From Pseudomonas taiwanensis DSM 21245 (GTDB taxonomy: Bacteria > Pseudomonadota > Gammaproteobacteria > Pseudomonadales > Pseudomonadaceae), in assembly GCF_000425785.1 (NCBI RefSeq), contig NZ_KE384451.1, forward strand, positions 1-64,000: a DNA stretch of 64,000 nt, in the 5' to 3' direction. The notes under the pieces were generated by a model. It did no database searches and had not been told where the DNA came from. It worked only from the letters and a program-made list of their open reading frames with translations. Shown here in pieces: positions 49,747-58,645 of the stretch; the stretch's first letter is position 1; every line of letters begins with the position of its first letter. Made by a program: the position numbers and the translations under genes.

Positions 49747-50652
49747 ATGCCTTTGGCCGAGATTCCATTGTGCGTCTGGCGTACCCGGGGACAGCATTTC
49801 TCATTCCGGAGCCAGAGCATCCGCTACTGGACCGCAGGGCAAGGAGAGCCCCTGCTACTGTTGCACGGATTTCCCACCGCGAGTTGGGATTGGCACTACC
49901 TGTGGGCGCCGCTGGCTCAGCGCTTCCGGGTCATTGCCTGCGACATGCTGGGTTTTGGCGACTCTGCCAAACCGCTCAAACACACCTACAGCTTGATGGA
50001 GCAAGCCGACTTGCAGCAGGCTTTGCTTGCCCATCTGCAGGTCGACCAGCCGGTGCACCTGCTGGCGCATGGCTATGGTGGCAGCGTCGCCCAGGAGTTG
50101 CTGGCGCGACACTACGAACAGCGCGCGGACATCGCCAGTTGCGTGTTCCTCAACAGCGGATTGTTCCCCGAGCGCTGCCAGGTGTTGCTGATTCAAAAGC
50201 TCCTGCTCAGCCGGCTGGGTTGGCTGGTGGGCCGTTCGTTCGGGCGGGACGACCTGGTGCGCAGCGTCACCCAGATCTATGGCCCATGCACACATCCCAG
50301 CGAGAGCGCGCTGGACGATTGCTGGAGTCTGATCGCGGCCAACCGGGGTACACGCATTCTGCACAAGCTGGTGGGCTATGTACCCGAACGCAGGCTGCAC
50401 CGCGAGCGCTGGGTCGCGGCAATGCAGCGCGCAGGGGTGCCGATGCGCTTGATCAACGGTGTGGTCGACCCGATCTCGGGCATCCGCATGGTCGAGCGCT
50501 ACCGGGAACTGGTACCCGAGCCGGACACCGTGCAGCTACAAGGCATTGGCCATTACCCGCATACCGAGGCACCCGTGCAGGTGCTGCGTCACTACCTGGC
50601 GTTTCGCGAACAACCGTTGAGTGTCCTGCCGCTGAAGGTCGCCTGGTCCTAA
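49747..50652 (+). CDS. alpha/beta hydrolase fold protein lacking the nucleophile (MEST-like)
   Basis: 301 residues. The alpha/beta fold is clear: LLLLHGFPTASWDWHYLW oxyanion loop, DMLGFGDSAKP, and the strand VHLLAHGYGGSVAQELL, which resembles MEST-type hydrolases. At the nucleophile position (residue 109, codon 50071-50073) Gly replaces the usual Asp/Ser. The acid in NGVVDPISG and the His in GIGHYPHTEAP are kept. The start is the ATG at 49747. It is followed by an MFE-2-like dehydrogenase gene 115 bases on. It may be non-catalytic or use another mechanism. Confidence 0.82.
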   Translation: MPLAEIPLCVWRTRGQHFSFRSQSIRYWTAGQGEPLLLLHGFPTASWDWHYLWAPLAQRFRVIACDMLGFGDSAKPLKHTYSLMEQADLQQALLAHLQVDQPVHLLAHGYGGSVAQELLARHYEQRADIASCVFLNSGLFPERCQVLLIQKLLLSRLGWLVGRSFGRDDLVRSVTQIYGPCTHPSESALDDCWSLIAANRGTRILHKLVGYVPERRLHRERWVAAMQRAGVPMRLINGVVDPISGIRMVERYRELVPEPDTVQLQGIGHYPHTEAPVQVLRHYLAFREQPLSVLPLKVAWS

Positions 50653-50767
50653 CCAGGCGATCATCGCCCTGCGTTATCGCCCGGCATTCAGCCTGAGTGA
50701 GCTTGATTGTTCGCCCTGCGGGGCTGGCGGACACTCGCTGCATCCAACCTGACCAGGAGCCACGAAC

Positions 50768-51682
50768 ATGAGCGAGCCGGTGCAACTGCAAGACCGAGTG
50801 GTGATCGTCACGGGAGCCGGCGGTGGCTTGGGCCGCGCCCATGCATTGTTGTTTGCCGAGCGTGGCGCCAAAGTCGTGGTCAACGATCTGGGCGGCTCGA
50901 CCCACGGTGAAGGTGCCAGTGCTTCGGCGGCTGATCGCGTGGTGGCCGAGATCCGCGCTGCAGGGGGAACGGCGGTGGCCAACCATGACTCGGTCGCCGA
51001 CGGCACCCGTATCGTCGAGCAGGCCCTGGACAGCTTTGGTCGGGTCGATGTACTGGTGAACAATGCCGGCATCCTGCGTGACAAGACGTTCCACAAGATG
51101 GAAGACAGCGACTGGGATCAGGTCTATCAGGTGCATGTCGAAGGCGCCTACAAAGTGACCCATGCAGCCTGGCCGCACCTGCGCGCGCAGAACTGGGGAC
51201 GCGTGATCTTCACCGCCTCGACGTCCGGCATCTACGGCAATTTCGGCCAGGCCAACTACGGGATGGCCAAGCTCGGCCTCTACGGCCTGACCCGTACACT
51301 GGCCATCGAAGGACGCAAGCATGGCGTTCTGGTCAATGCCATAGCGCCGACGGGGGGGACCCGAATGACCGAGGGGTTGATTCCGCCGCAAGTGTTCGAC
51401 CGGCTCAAACCTGAGCTGATCAGCCCGCTGGTGGTGTACCTGGGTAGCGAGCAGTGCCAGGACACAGGTCAGCTATTCGAGGTCGGCGGTGGCTGGATTG
51501 GCAAAGTGCGCTGGGAGCGTAGTCTGGGCGTCGGCTTTGACCCACGGGAAGGTTTCACCCCCGAGCAGGTGGCGCAAAGCTGGGAACAAATCGGCGATTT
51601 CCAGGGTGCGGTACACCCAGAGGACAGCCTGCAGGCATTGCAGCAGATGATGGCGAATCTGCAGAAATATCCGCTGGGTTGA
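50768..51682 (+). CDS. SDR-family 3-hydroxyacyl-CoA dehydrogenase-like protein (MFE-2 type)
   Basis: 304 residues. The N-terminal Rossmann loop VTGAGGGLGRAHA and catalytic NYGMAK (Y-x3-K) with the Ser in TASTSGIYGN are present. VNDLGGSTHGEG and the C-terminal extension after GGWIGKVRWERS match the dehydrogenase part of peroxisomal multifunctional enzyme 2, so an acyl-CoA substrate is likely. It may belong with the hydrolase gene upstream. A terminator-like hairpin with an A-run lies past its end. Confidence 0.85.
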   Translation: MSEPVQLQDRVVIVTGAGGGLGRAHALLFAERGAKVVVNDLGGSTHGEGASASAADRVVAEIRAAGGTAVANHDSVADGTRIVEQALDSFGRVDVLVNNAGILRDKTFHKMEDSDWDQVYQVHVEGAYKVTHAAWPHLRAQNWGRVIFTASTSGIYGNFGQANYGMAKLGLYGLTRTLAIEGRKHGVLVNAIAPTGGTRMTEGLIPPQVFDRLKPELISPLVVYLGSEQCQDTGQLFEVGGGWIGKVRWERSLGVGFDPREGFTPEQVAQSWEQIGDFQGAVHPEDSLQALQQMMANLQKYPLG

Positions 51683-51693
51683 TTGTGGCAAGC

Positions 51694-51722
51694 CAAAAAA
51701 AAGACCGCTGCAAAGGCAGCGG
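51694..51722 (-). terminator. Rho-independent terminator reading from hmgR
   Basis: On the minus strand CCGCTGC-CTTT-GCAGCGG is followed by TCTTTTTTTT. It lies 227 bases past the hmgR stop codon, just after the convergent SDR gene. The 266 bases between the SDR gene and hmgR contain no other feature that I can see. Confidence 0.7.
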
Positions 51723-51948
51723 CCAATCGAGACGTATGATCAAGGAGCTTCAAAATCAACGTCAGTGAACCCTGTTCGGCGCGAAAGGCGGGGGGGGAGA
51801 GCCCTTCGTGCCAGCCAGTGAGACAAGAATAAGCGCTTGATCCTGGGGGAAAAATAGTCGCTGGTGACATTCACCTTTACGTTTCGGGTAAAAGTGCCCC
51901 TAGCGCAATTCCTGTCTCTTTTCAGGTTTTCACCTCCGCCCTGCAGGC

Positions 51949-52734
51949 TCACTCAACCCTCGGCGAATAGCCCATCCGCCAACTGACCTCTTGAGCCGCC
52001 GCCAACAGCTGCCGTGCCGCCGGGCCAGATTCGTCGGCATGGAAGATCGAGGTTGGCCCCACCACGGTCATCACGGCGGCAATCTGGCCCATGGCATTGA
52101 ATACGGGTGCCGACAGCGCATCGACCCCCGGCATCAGCAGGCCATGCACATGGTGCAGGCCGCGCGCGCGGATACCGGCCAGCACGGGTTCATAATCCGC
52201 AGGCGTTTGCCCCAGCGAAGCCAGCTCGCGGTCACGCAATTCTCGCGTTTCGCGTTCGGGCAGGTAGGCGGCGAAGACCAGCCCGGTCGAGGAACTCAGC
52301 AACGGCAATACCGAGCCGATCTGGGTCACCACGGTCACCGCACGCACCGCCGGCTCGATGCTCACCACGGTCGCTCCCTGGTTGCCCCACACCGCGATGA
52401 AGCAGCTTTCGTTGAGTTCGTCGCGCAACTGCGACAGCGGCAAGGCCGAGATTTTCAGCACATCGATGCTACCTAACGCGGCTAGCCCCACCCGCAAGGC
52501 CTCGCGTCCCAACCCATAGTGGTTGGTGGCTGCATCCTGCTCAGCGAAGCCGCTGGCGATCAGCGCCTGCAAATAGCGGTGCACCTTGCTTGCGGGCATC
52601 TGCACATGCTCGGCCAGACGCGACAACGACGTGGAAGGGGAGAGCTCGGCCAGGGCCTTGAGGATGTCGGTGCCGACTTCTGCCGAGCGGACCTTCTGCT
52701 TGCCGTTGTCGGCGGAGGGGCTGGCTTTGGCCAT
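51949..52734 (-). CDS. hmgR: IclR-family repressor of homogentisate catabolism
   Basis: 261 residues. A winged helix-turn-helix (about 18-80, LSRLAEHVQMPASKVHRYL) is followed by the IclR effector domain (about 90-255, with GATVVSIEP and LMPGVDALSAPVFNAMG). It is divergent from hmgA with overlapping palindromes between, the arrangement described for P. putida HmgR, which releases DNA on binding homogentisate. Confidence 0.93.
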   Translation of the reverse strand: MAKASPSADNGKQKVRSAEVGTDILKALAELSPSTSLSRLAEHVQMPASKVHRYLQALIASGFAEQDAATNHYGLGREALRVGLAALGSIDVLKISALPLSQLRDELNESCFIAVWGNQGATVVSIEPAVRAVTVVTQIGSVLPLLSSSTGLVFAAYLPERETRELRDRELASLGQTPADYEPVLAGIRARGLHHVHGLLMPGVDALSAPVFNAMGQIAAVMTVVGPTSIFHADESGPAARQLLAAAQEVSWRMGYSPRVE

Positions 52735-52797
52735 GGACTGGGGCTTCCGGAGTCTTCGAGTGGCGTCTTTATAGCTTGACGCCTTTCGGGGAGCAAA

Positions 52798-52822
52798 TTA
52801 CGTTATACGTAATCTGATTACG
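52798..52822. promoter_or_regulatory. HmgR operator region: two overlapping palindromes
   Basis: TTACG-TTATA-CGTAA (52798-52812) and CGTAAT-CTG-ATTACG (52808-52822) are perfect inverted repeats that share the central CGTAA. They lie in the hmgR-hmgA divergent gap, 78 bases before hmgA, so they are the probable HmgR site. Confidence 0.7.
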
Positions 52823-52899
52823 ATAAAAACAATGCAGACGCGCTGCCTTCTCCCGCAGCCAGCTGCCAACAACGGCTCTGCACGAGCCCGGAGGCATCG

Positions 52900-54201
52900 A
52901 TGAACAGTGACACGTCCCCCGACCTTCACTACTTGAGCGGCTTTGGCAACGAGTTTGCCAGTGAAGCGTTGCCTGGCGCATTGCCGGTGGGGCAGAACTC
53001 GCCGCAGAAAGCCCCTTACGGCCTGTACGCCGAACTGCTTTCCGGCACCGCCTTCACCATGGCCCGCAGCGAACTGCGTCGCACTTGGTTGTATCGCATT
53101 CGTCCCTCGGCACTGCACCCGCGCTTCGAGCGCCTCGAGCGCCAGCCACTGAACGGCCCGCTTGGTGCGAGCACTCCCAACCGCCTGCGTTGGAACCCAC
53201 AGCCAATCCCCACCGAGGCCACCGATTTCATCGAAGGCTGGCTGCCAATGGTGGCCAACGCGTCGGCGGAAAAACCCGCTGGCGTCAGCATCTATATCTA
53301 CAGCGCCAACCGTTCCATGGAACGGGTGTTCTTCAATGCCGACGGCGAACTGCTGCTGGTGCCGGAGCAGGGACGGTTGCGCATCGCCACCGAGCTTGGG
53401 GTCATGGAAGTCGAGCCGCTGGAAATCGCGGTGATCCCGCGGGGCATGAAGTTCCGTGTCGAACTTCTCGACGGCCACGCCCGTGGTTACCTGGCAGAGA
53501 ACCATGGGGCGCCGCTGCGCATTCCGGAGCTGGGGCCAATCGGTAGCAATGGCCTGGCCAACCCGCGTGATTTCTTGACGCCGGTCGCCCATTACGAAGA
53601 GTCCACCGGGCCGGTACAACTGGTGCAGAAGTTCCTCGGCGAGCACTGGGCCTGCGAGCTGCAGCACTCGCCGTTGGATGTGGTCGCCTGGCACGGCAGT
53701 CATGTGCCCTACAAGTATGACCTGCGCCGTTTCAATACCTTGGGCACGGTCAGCTTCGACCACCCGGACCCATCCATTTTCACCGTGCTGACATCACCGA
53801 CCAGCGTCCACGGCATGGCCAACATGGACTTCGTGATCTTCCCGCCACGCTGGATGGTGGCCGAGAACACCTTCCGACCCCCATGGTTCCACCGCAACCT
53901 GATGAATGAGTTCATGGGCCTGATCCAAGGCGCCTACGACGCCAAGGCCGAAGGTTTCCTGCCTGGCGGCGCTTCGCTGCATGGCGTGATGAGCGCCCAC
54001 GGGCCGGATGCCGAAACGTGCGAGAAAGCCATCGCCGCAGACCTTGCGCCGCACAAGATCGACAACACCATGGCTTTCATGTTCGAGACCAGCCAGGTGC
54101 TGCGCCCAAGCCGCCATGCCCTCGAATGCCCCCAATTGCAGGCCGACTACGATAGTTGCTGGGCAACCCTGCCGAGCACCTTCAACCCGAACCGGAGATA
54201 A
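52900..54201 (+). CDS. hmgA: homogentisate 1,2-dioxygenase
   Basis: 433 residues. It opens homogentisate to maleylacetoacetate, the central step of tyrosine and phenylalanine catabolism. Family marks are YLSGFGNEFASEALPGALP (read in two parts), NRSMERVFFNADG, and the Fe(II) ligand region PPWFHRNLMNEFMGL with His and Glu. GGAGG precedes the ATG at 52900. fahA and maiA follow at once. Confidence 0.96.
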   Translation: MNSDTSPDLHYLSGFGNEFASEALPGALPVGQNSPQKAPYGLYAELLSGTAFTMARSELRRTWLYRIRPSALHPRFERLERQPLNGPLGASTPNRLRWNPQPIPTEATDFIEGWLPMVANASAEKPAGVSIYIYSANRSMERVFFNADGELLLVPEQGRLRIATELGVMEVEPLEIAVIPRGMKFRVELLDGHARGYLAENHGAPLRIPELGPIGSNGLANPRDFLTPVAHYEESTGPVQLVQKFLGEHWACELQHSPLDVVAWHGSHVPYKYDLRRFNTLGTVSFDHPDPSIFTVLTSPTSVHGMANMDFVIFPPRWMVAENTFRPPWFHRNLMNEFMGLIQGAYDAKAEGFLPGGASLHGVMSAHGPDAETCEKAIAADLAPHKIDNTMAFMFETSQVLRPSRHALECPQLQADYDSCWATLPSTFNPNRR

Positions 54202-54204
54202 CCG

Positions 54205-55497
54205 ATGAACCAGACCGCCATTGCCCGCAGCTGGGTAGAGCACGCCAACGGGCATAGCGACTTCCCGTTGCAGAACCTGCCATTGGGAATCTTCAGTCGT
54301 CCTGGTGAGGCACAGCGATGTGGCGTCGCCATTGGCGATGCCATCCTCGACCTGGAGGCGGTACTGGCCGCCGGCCTGTTCGAAGGGCAGGCCAAGACTG
54401 CGGTCGAGGCTACTCGGGGTGGGCAACTGAATGCCTTCTTCGCGCTGGGCCGCAGCGCCCGTGTCGCCCTGCGCGAGCGCCTGTTGGTGCTGCTGGGGGA
54501 GCACAGCGAGCATCAGGCTGCCCTCAAGGCCGCGCTGTATCCGGCCGGTGACTGCCAGCTGCACCTGCCAGCCAAAGTCGGCGATTACACCGATTTCTAC
54601 GTCGGTATCGAGCACGCCAAAAATGTCGGCAAACTGTTCCGTCCCGACAACCCGTTGCTGCCCAACTACAAGTATGTGCCGATCGGCTATCACGGCCGGG
54701 CATCGACCCTGCGCCCCTCCGGTACCGAGGTGCGTCGTCCCAAGGGCCAGACGCTGCCGGCCGGGCAGAGCGAGCCGACCTTCGGCCCCTGCGCGCGGTT
54801 GGACTACGAGCTGGAGCTGGGCATCTGGATTGGCCAGGGCAATGACCTGGGCCAGGCGATCCCAGTGGGGGATGCCGCCGAGCACGTGGCCGGCTACTGC
54901 CTGCTCAACGACTGGTCGGCGCGTGATATCCAGGCCTGGGAGTACCAGCCGCTGGGCCCGTTCCTGTCCAAGAGCTTCATCACCAGCATTTCGCCCTGGG
55001 TGGTGACCGCCGAGGCGTTGGAGCCTTTCCGTTGCGCCCAGCCAGCACGCCCTGAAGGCGACCCGCAACCGCTCTCGTACCTGCTGGACAAACGTGACCA
55101 GGCCAATGGCGCACTGGACATCGAGTTGGAGGTGCTGCTGCTCACCGAAGGCCTGCGCGAGCAAGGCCTGCCGGCCCACCGCCTGACCTTGAGCAACACC
55201 CGCAGCATGTACTGGACCGTGGCGCAGATGGTGGCTCATCACAGCGTCAACGGCTGCCAGCTACAACCGGGCGACTTGTTTGGCTCCGGGACGCTGTCCG
55301 GGGCCACGCCTGGCTCCTACGGCAGCCTGCTGGAGATCACCGAAGGTGGCAAGCAGCCGGTAGCCCTGGCCAGTGGCGAAGTGCGCAAGTTTCTCGAAGA
55401 CGGCGACGAAATCATCCTGCGTGCCCGCTGCACGCGCGAGGGCTTCGCCAGCATCGGTTTCGGTGAATGCCGCGGCAAGATCGTAGCGGCCAATTGA
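54205..55497 (+). CDS. fahA: fumarylacetoacetase
   Basis: 430 residues. It hydrolyses fumarylacetoacetate to fumarate and acetoacetate. The FAH domain includes the metal/substrate residues in DYTDFYVGIEHAKNVG, YHGRASTL, LELGIWIG and LNDWSARDIQAWEYQPLGPF. It begins three bases after the hmgA stop, with CGGAGA overlapping that gene. Also called hmgB in P. putida. Confidence 0.96.
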   Translation: MNQTAIARSWVEHANGHSDFPLQNLPLGIFSRPGEAQRCGVAIGDAILDLEAVLAAGLFEGQAKTAVEATRGGQLNAFFALGRSARVALRERLLVLLGEHSEHQAALKAALYPAGDCQLHLPAKVGDYTDFYVGIEHAKNVGKLFRPDNPLLPNYKYVPIGYHGRASTLRPSGTEVRRPKGQTLPAGQSEPTFGPCARLDYELELGIWIGQGNDLGQAIPVGDAAEHVAGYCLLNDWSARDIQAWEYQPLGPFLSKSFITSISPWVVTAEALEPFRCAQPARPEGDPQPLSYLLDKRDQANGALDIELEVLLLTEGLREQGLPAHRLTLSNTRSMYWTVAQMVAHHSVNGCQLQPGDLFGSGTLSGATPGSYGSLLEITEGGKQPVALASGEVRKFLEDGDEIILRARCTREGFASIGFGECRGKIVAAN

Positions 55498-55511
55498 GCG
55501 AGGGTCGGCAC

Positions 55512-56144
55512 ATGGAGCTGTATACCTACTACCGTTCCACCTCTTCCTTTCGGGTGCGTATCGCCCTGGCGCTCAAGGGCCTGGACTACCAGGCCCTGCC
55601 GGTGAACCTGCTCAAGGGTGAGCAGCTCGGTGCAGGTTATGCCGCCATCAACCCACAGGGCCGTGTGCCGGCCCTGCGCACCGATGGCGGTGATGTGCTG
55701 GTGCAGTCCCCTGCGATCATCGAGTACCTCGAAGAGGCGTATCCACAGCCTGCACTGCTGCCTGCGGGTACCGAGGACAGGGCCAGGGTGCGAGCTGTAG
55801 CGGCGATCATCGCCTGCGATGTCCATCCATTGCACAACGTCAGCGTGCTCAACCAGCTGCGGCAGCTGGGGCATGACGAGTCGCAGGTCAACCAGTGGAT
55901 CGGCCACTGGATTGGCCAGGGGTTGGCGGCGATCGAACAACTGATCGGTGACGAGGGCTTCTGTTTCGGCGCTTCGCCAGGGTTGGCGGATGTGTACTTG
56001 ATTCCACAGCTGTACGCGGCCGAGCGGTTCACTGTCGACCTGGGTGCCTACCCGCGTATCCGCCGAGTCGCGGCCCTTGCGCAGCGACACCCCGCCTTCG
56101 TGACGGCTCACCCATCCCGCCAGCCGGACACACCGGCTCAGTGA
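55512..56144 (+). CDS. maiA: maleylacetoacetate isomerase (GST zeta class)
   Basis: 210 residues, glutathione S-transferase fold. The zeta-class catalytic SSxxCR-like motif appears as YYRSTSSFRVRIAL, with Ser in place of Cys, as often in bacteria. LQSPAIIEYLEE and DVHPLHNVSVL are typical. It converts maleyl- to fumarylacetoacetate with glutathione, between HmgA and FahA. The start at 55512 is 14 bases after fahA. The last seven bases overlap the convergent SirB1-like gene. Also called hmgC. Confidence 0.94.
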   Translation: MELYTYYRSTSSFRVRIALALKGLDYQALPVNLLKGEQLGAGYAAINPQGRVPALRTDGGDVLVQSPAIIEYLEEAYPQPALLPAGTEDRARVRAVAAIIACDVHPLHNVSVLNQLRQLGHDESQVNQWIGHWIGQGLAAIEQLIGDEGFCFGASPGLADVYLIPQLYAAERFTVDLGAYPRIRRVAALAQRHPAFVTAHPSRQPDTPAQ

Positions 56145-56944
56145 ATCGACCGGTTTACCGCCGGTAGCTGGCCGATGCGCTCGGTCAGCTTCAGGCGCTG
56201 GATCGGATCGTCGGTCAGCAGCAAGGCATGCTCCAGGTCGAAGCGTTCGGCCTGGGGGCAATCCAGATGCTGGTAAAGCGAGGCCCGGGCCGTGTAGTCA
56301 CTGGCCTGGACTGGCCCCAGTTGCATGACCCGCTCAGCATCGATCAACGCGGCCAGGTGGTTATCGTCGCTGATGTGCAATTGACGCAGGTTGCGCGACA
56401 GTCGCTGCAGCATCTGCGTCGGGCTTGCCACCCGCAGATGCTCGGCGGTCAGTGGCACATGCGGGCCGAACTGGCGGGCCAGCAGTTCGCGGCAATCCGC
56501 CGGGTACAGGCGCCGGCCGCCGCAGGGGTCGAGCAGGTGATCGGCACCGGGAACGCGCAGCAGGAAGTGCCCGGGAAAACCAACGCCCTCAAGGGGGATG
56601 GACAGCCGTTGCGCAAGCTCCAGGGCCAGTATGGCAAGGGTCAACGGTTGCCCGCGACGACGTTGCAGCACCTTGTCCATCAAGGCTGCCTGTGGGCGTA
56701 GCGGGTGGTATTCGTCCTGCTGGAAGCCAAGGGCATTGAGCTGACGCAACAGTGGCTGGGCCAGTTCACACAACGGCAGCATCGGCAGGTTGGCGCTGAT
56801 CTCACGCTGCAGGTTGTGCACCGTGACAAGGCACGCGGCCGGGTCGACATGTCGGTCGTGCTCGGCGGCGATCCAGAGGGCGGCTTCCAGCAGGGCGACC
56901 GGCTGGCGCTCCAGGCAGGTCTGGCAGGCTTGACGTGGGTTCAT
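56138..56944 (-). CDS. SirB1/transglutaminase-like family protein
   Basis: 268 residues. The first two thirds match the SirB1 N-terminal (transglutaminase-like) domain: RRGQPLTLAILALELAQRL, GVGFPGHFLLRVPG and DHLLDPCGGRRL. The C-terminal third is TPR-like (DLEHALLLTDDP). The GxPLTLA motif sits where the family's Ser/Cys-His residues cluster. The start at 56944 is favoured over a GTG/ATG just upstream. Function is not established. Convergent with maiA. Confidence 0.85.
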   Translation of the reverse strand: MNPRQACQTCLERQPVALLEAALWIAAEHDRHVDPAACLVTVHNLQREISANLPMLPLCELAQPLLRQLNALGFQQDEYHPLRPQAALMDKVLQRRRGQPLTLAILALELAQRLSIPLEGVGFPGHFLLRVPGADHLLDPCGGRRLYPADCRELLARQFGPHVPLTAEHLRVASPTQMLQRLSRNLRQLHISDDNHLAALIDAERVMQLGPVQASDYTARASLYQHLDCPQAERFDLEHALLLTDDPIQRLKLTERIGQLPAVNRSIH

Positions 56945-57068
56945 CGCGCTTCTCCACATACGCTTAACTATTAGCTTTGACGCCCTCGTTCGTCCAGTGG
57001 TCCGCCAAAGTGCCTTGGATGGGCTGCCTGCCTATACTCAAAGGAGCACCTCTTGGGGGAGCCAGTTG

Positions 57069-58088
57069 ATGTTCGCGCTGATGCAAAGCACCCGCACCCA
57101 GTCAATGCACCTGTGGATCGACCCGACCACAGGGTTGAAGGCTGTGGTGGCGATTCACAGCGAACACCTGGGGCCGGCCATGGGGGGCTGTCGCTACCTG
57201 CCGTACGCCGATGACGAAAGCGCCATGACCGATGCCATTCGCCTGGCTCAAGGCATGAGCTACAAAGCGGCGCTGGCTGGCTTGTCGTTCGGTGGCGGCA
57301 AAGCGGTGATCATGCGCAACCCGCATGTGGAAAACCGAGCGGCGTTGTTCGAGGCCTTTGGCCGTTTTGTCGACACCTTGCAAGGTCGCTTCATAACCGC
57401 CGTGGACAGTGGCACCTCGACCCTGGACATGGACTGCATAGCCCAGAGCACGCCCCACGTCACCAGCACCACCGCCTCGGGTGACCCATCGCCGCATGCT
57501 GCGATGGGCGTGTTCGCCGGTATTCGCGCCACGTCCCAGGCTCGCCTGGGCAGTGGCAATCTGGAGGGCTTGCGGGTAGCGGTCCAGGGGTTGGGCAATG
57601 TGGGCTATGCCTTGGCCGAGCAACTGCATGCGGCCGGTGCGGAGTTGCTGGTGAGTGACCTGGACCCTGGCCGCGTACGCCTGGCGGTTGAGCAGTTCAA
57701 CGCCCACCCGGTGACCAACGACGCCTTGATCAGCACCCCCTGCGACATCTTCGCTCCGTGCGGCGTGGGGCCGGTTCTCACCGGCCAGAGCGTGATGCAG
57801 CTGCGCTGCGCGGCGGTAGCGGGATCGGCGAACAACCAGCTCACCACATTGCAGGTGGCGGACCAGTTGGAGGCCCGCGGAATTCTTTATGCGCCCGACT
57901 ACGTCATCAATGCTGGCGGGTTGATCTATGTGGCCCTCAAGCACCGTGGTGAAGACCTGACCACCATCACCGCGCATCTTGCGCGGATCCCCTCGCGCTT
58001 GACCGAGGTATTCGCCCACGCCCAGGCAGAAAAGCGCTCGCCAGCGCGGGTGGCGCAGATGCTGGCGGAACGGCTGTTGTACGGTTGA
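57069..58088 (+). CDS. Glu/Leu/Phe/Val dehydrogenase (leucine dehydrogenase type)
   Basis: 339 residues. The N-terminal ELFV domain has the catalytic Lys region LSFGGGKAVI and the substrate loop GPAMGGCRYLPYAD. The NAD domain has VQGLGNVGYALAEQL. The length and sequence favour the leucine/valine dehydrogenase branch, which deaminates branched-chain amino acids. GGGGAG precedes the ATG. It is near the homogentisate genes, both amino acid catabolic, but is transcribed alone. Confidence 0.88.
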   Translation: MFALMQSTRTQSMHLWIDPTTGLKAVVAIHSEHLGPAMGGCRYLPYADDESAMTDAIRLAQGMSYKAALAGLSFGGGKAVIMRNPHVENRAALFEAFGRFVDTLQGRFITAVDSGTSTLDMDCIAQSTPHVTSTTASGDPSPHAAMGVFAGIRATSQARLGSGNLEGLRVAVQGLGNVGYALAEQLHAAGAELLVSDLDPGRVRLAVEQFNAHPVTNDALISTPCDIFAPCGVGPVLTGQSVMQLRCAAVAGSANNQLTTLQVADQLEARGILYAPDYVINAGGLIYVALKHRGEDLTTITAHLARIPSRLTEVFAHAQAEKRSPARVAQMLAERLLYG

Positions 58089-58130
58089 GAGGCGAAGGCT
58101 CATGCTCCTTCGCCTGCTGCGCGCCAGCCG

Positions 58131-58388
58131 CTATTCGCTCGGCTGAACCAGTTCGCCCAGGGCCGACGCGTTGCTCTTGAACGCAGTAGCGAACACTGCG
58201 CGGTTCTTGGCCATGAAGATGCCTGCGTCTTCGGCCTGTTTTTCACTCAGGTTGGCGACATTCTTCAGCAAAACTTCGGTGAGCGCCTCGGCGAGTTCGA
58301 GCATTTGGTCATGCGCATCGGCGAGTTTGCGGTCCACGAAAAGGGTCTCCAGGTCTCGAGAGCTGCGGTAAAGGGTTTCAACAGCCAT
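58131..58388 (-). CDS. yebG: YebG family SOS-response protein
   Basis: 85 residues with the YebG pattern: MAVETLYRSS at the start, then DRKLADAHDQMLELAEAL, and ending in a helical tail. E. coli yebG is LexA-controlled and induced by DNA damage; its function is unclear. Here a near-consensus LexA box lies 46 bases upstream of the ATG, which supports the assignment. GAAGAGG is the ribosome site. Confidence 0.85.
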   Translation of the reverse strand: MAVETLYRSSRDLETLFVDRKLADAHDQMLELAEALTEVLLKNVANLSEKQAEDAGIFMAKNRAVFATAFKSNASALGELVQPSE

Positions 58389-58434
58389 TGTTTGGCCTCT
58401 TCAGCGAAGGAGAAGGGAAGGTGCTAGGTGATAT

Positions 58435-58450
58435 CTGTATATTCATACAG
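58435..58450. promoter_or_regulatory. LexA (SOS) box upstream of yebG
   Basis: CTGTATATTCATACAG matches the CTGT-N8-ACAG LexA consensus with both outer half-sites intact and an AT-rich core. It is 47 bases from the yebG start, so SOS control of yebG is very likely. The divergent psiE gene lies further, at about 195 bases. Confidence 0.85.
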
Positions 58451-58645
58451 TATCGACGCTAATGCAATCCTGCATGCTGGCGAACTGGCATTTTTATAGC
58501 CCAGTTTGGCGTCGGCGGCCTCTCTCAGGTGTCTTGCGGCGTTCGGTCGCCTTCCAAGAGAGGGGGCCTGGCCCTTTAACTGCATGGCACAAGCGTCACA
58601 GGCGTGATGCATCATCCTTCATGTCGTATCGGGGAATGGACAATC

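Noticed and set aside
53794..55242. 482-codon minus-strand open frame opposite hmgA/fahA
   Set aside because: Spans two certain genes and has no coherent domain.
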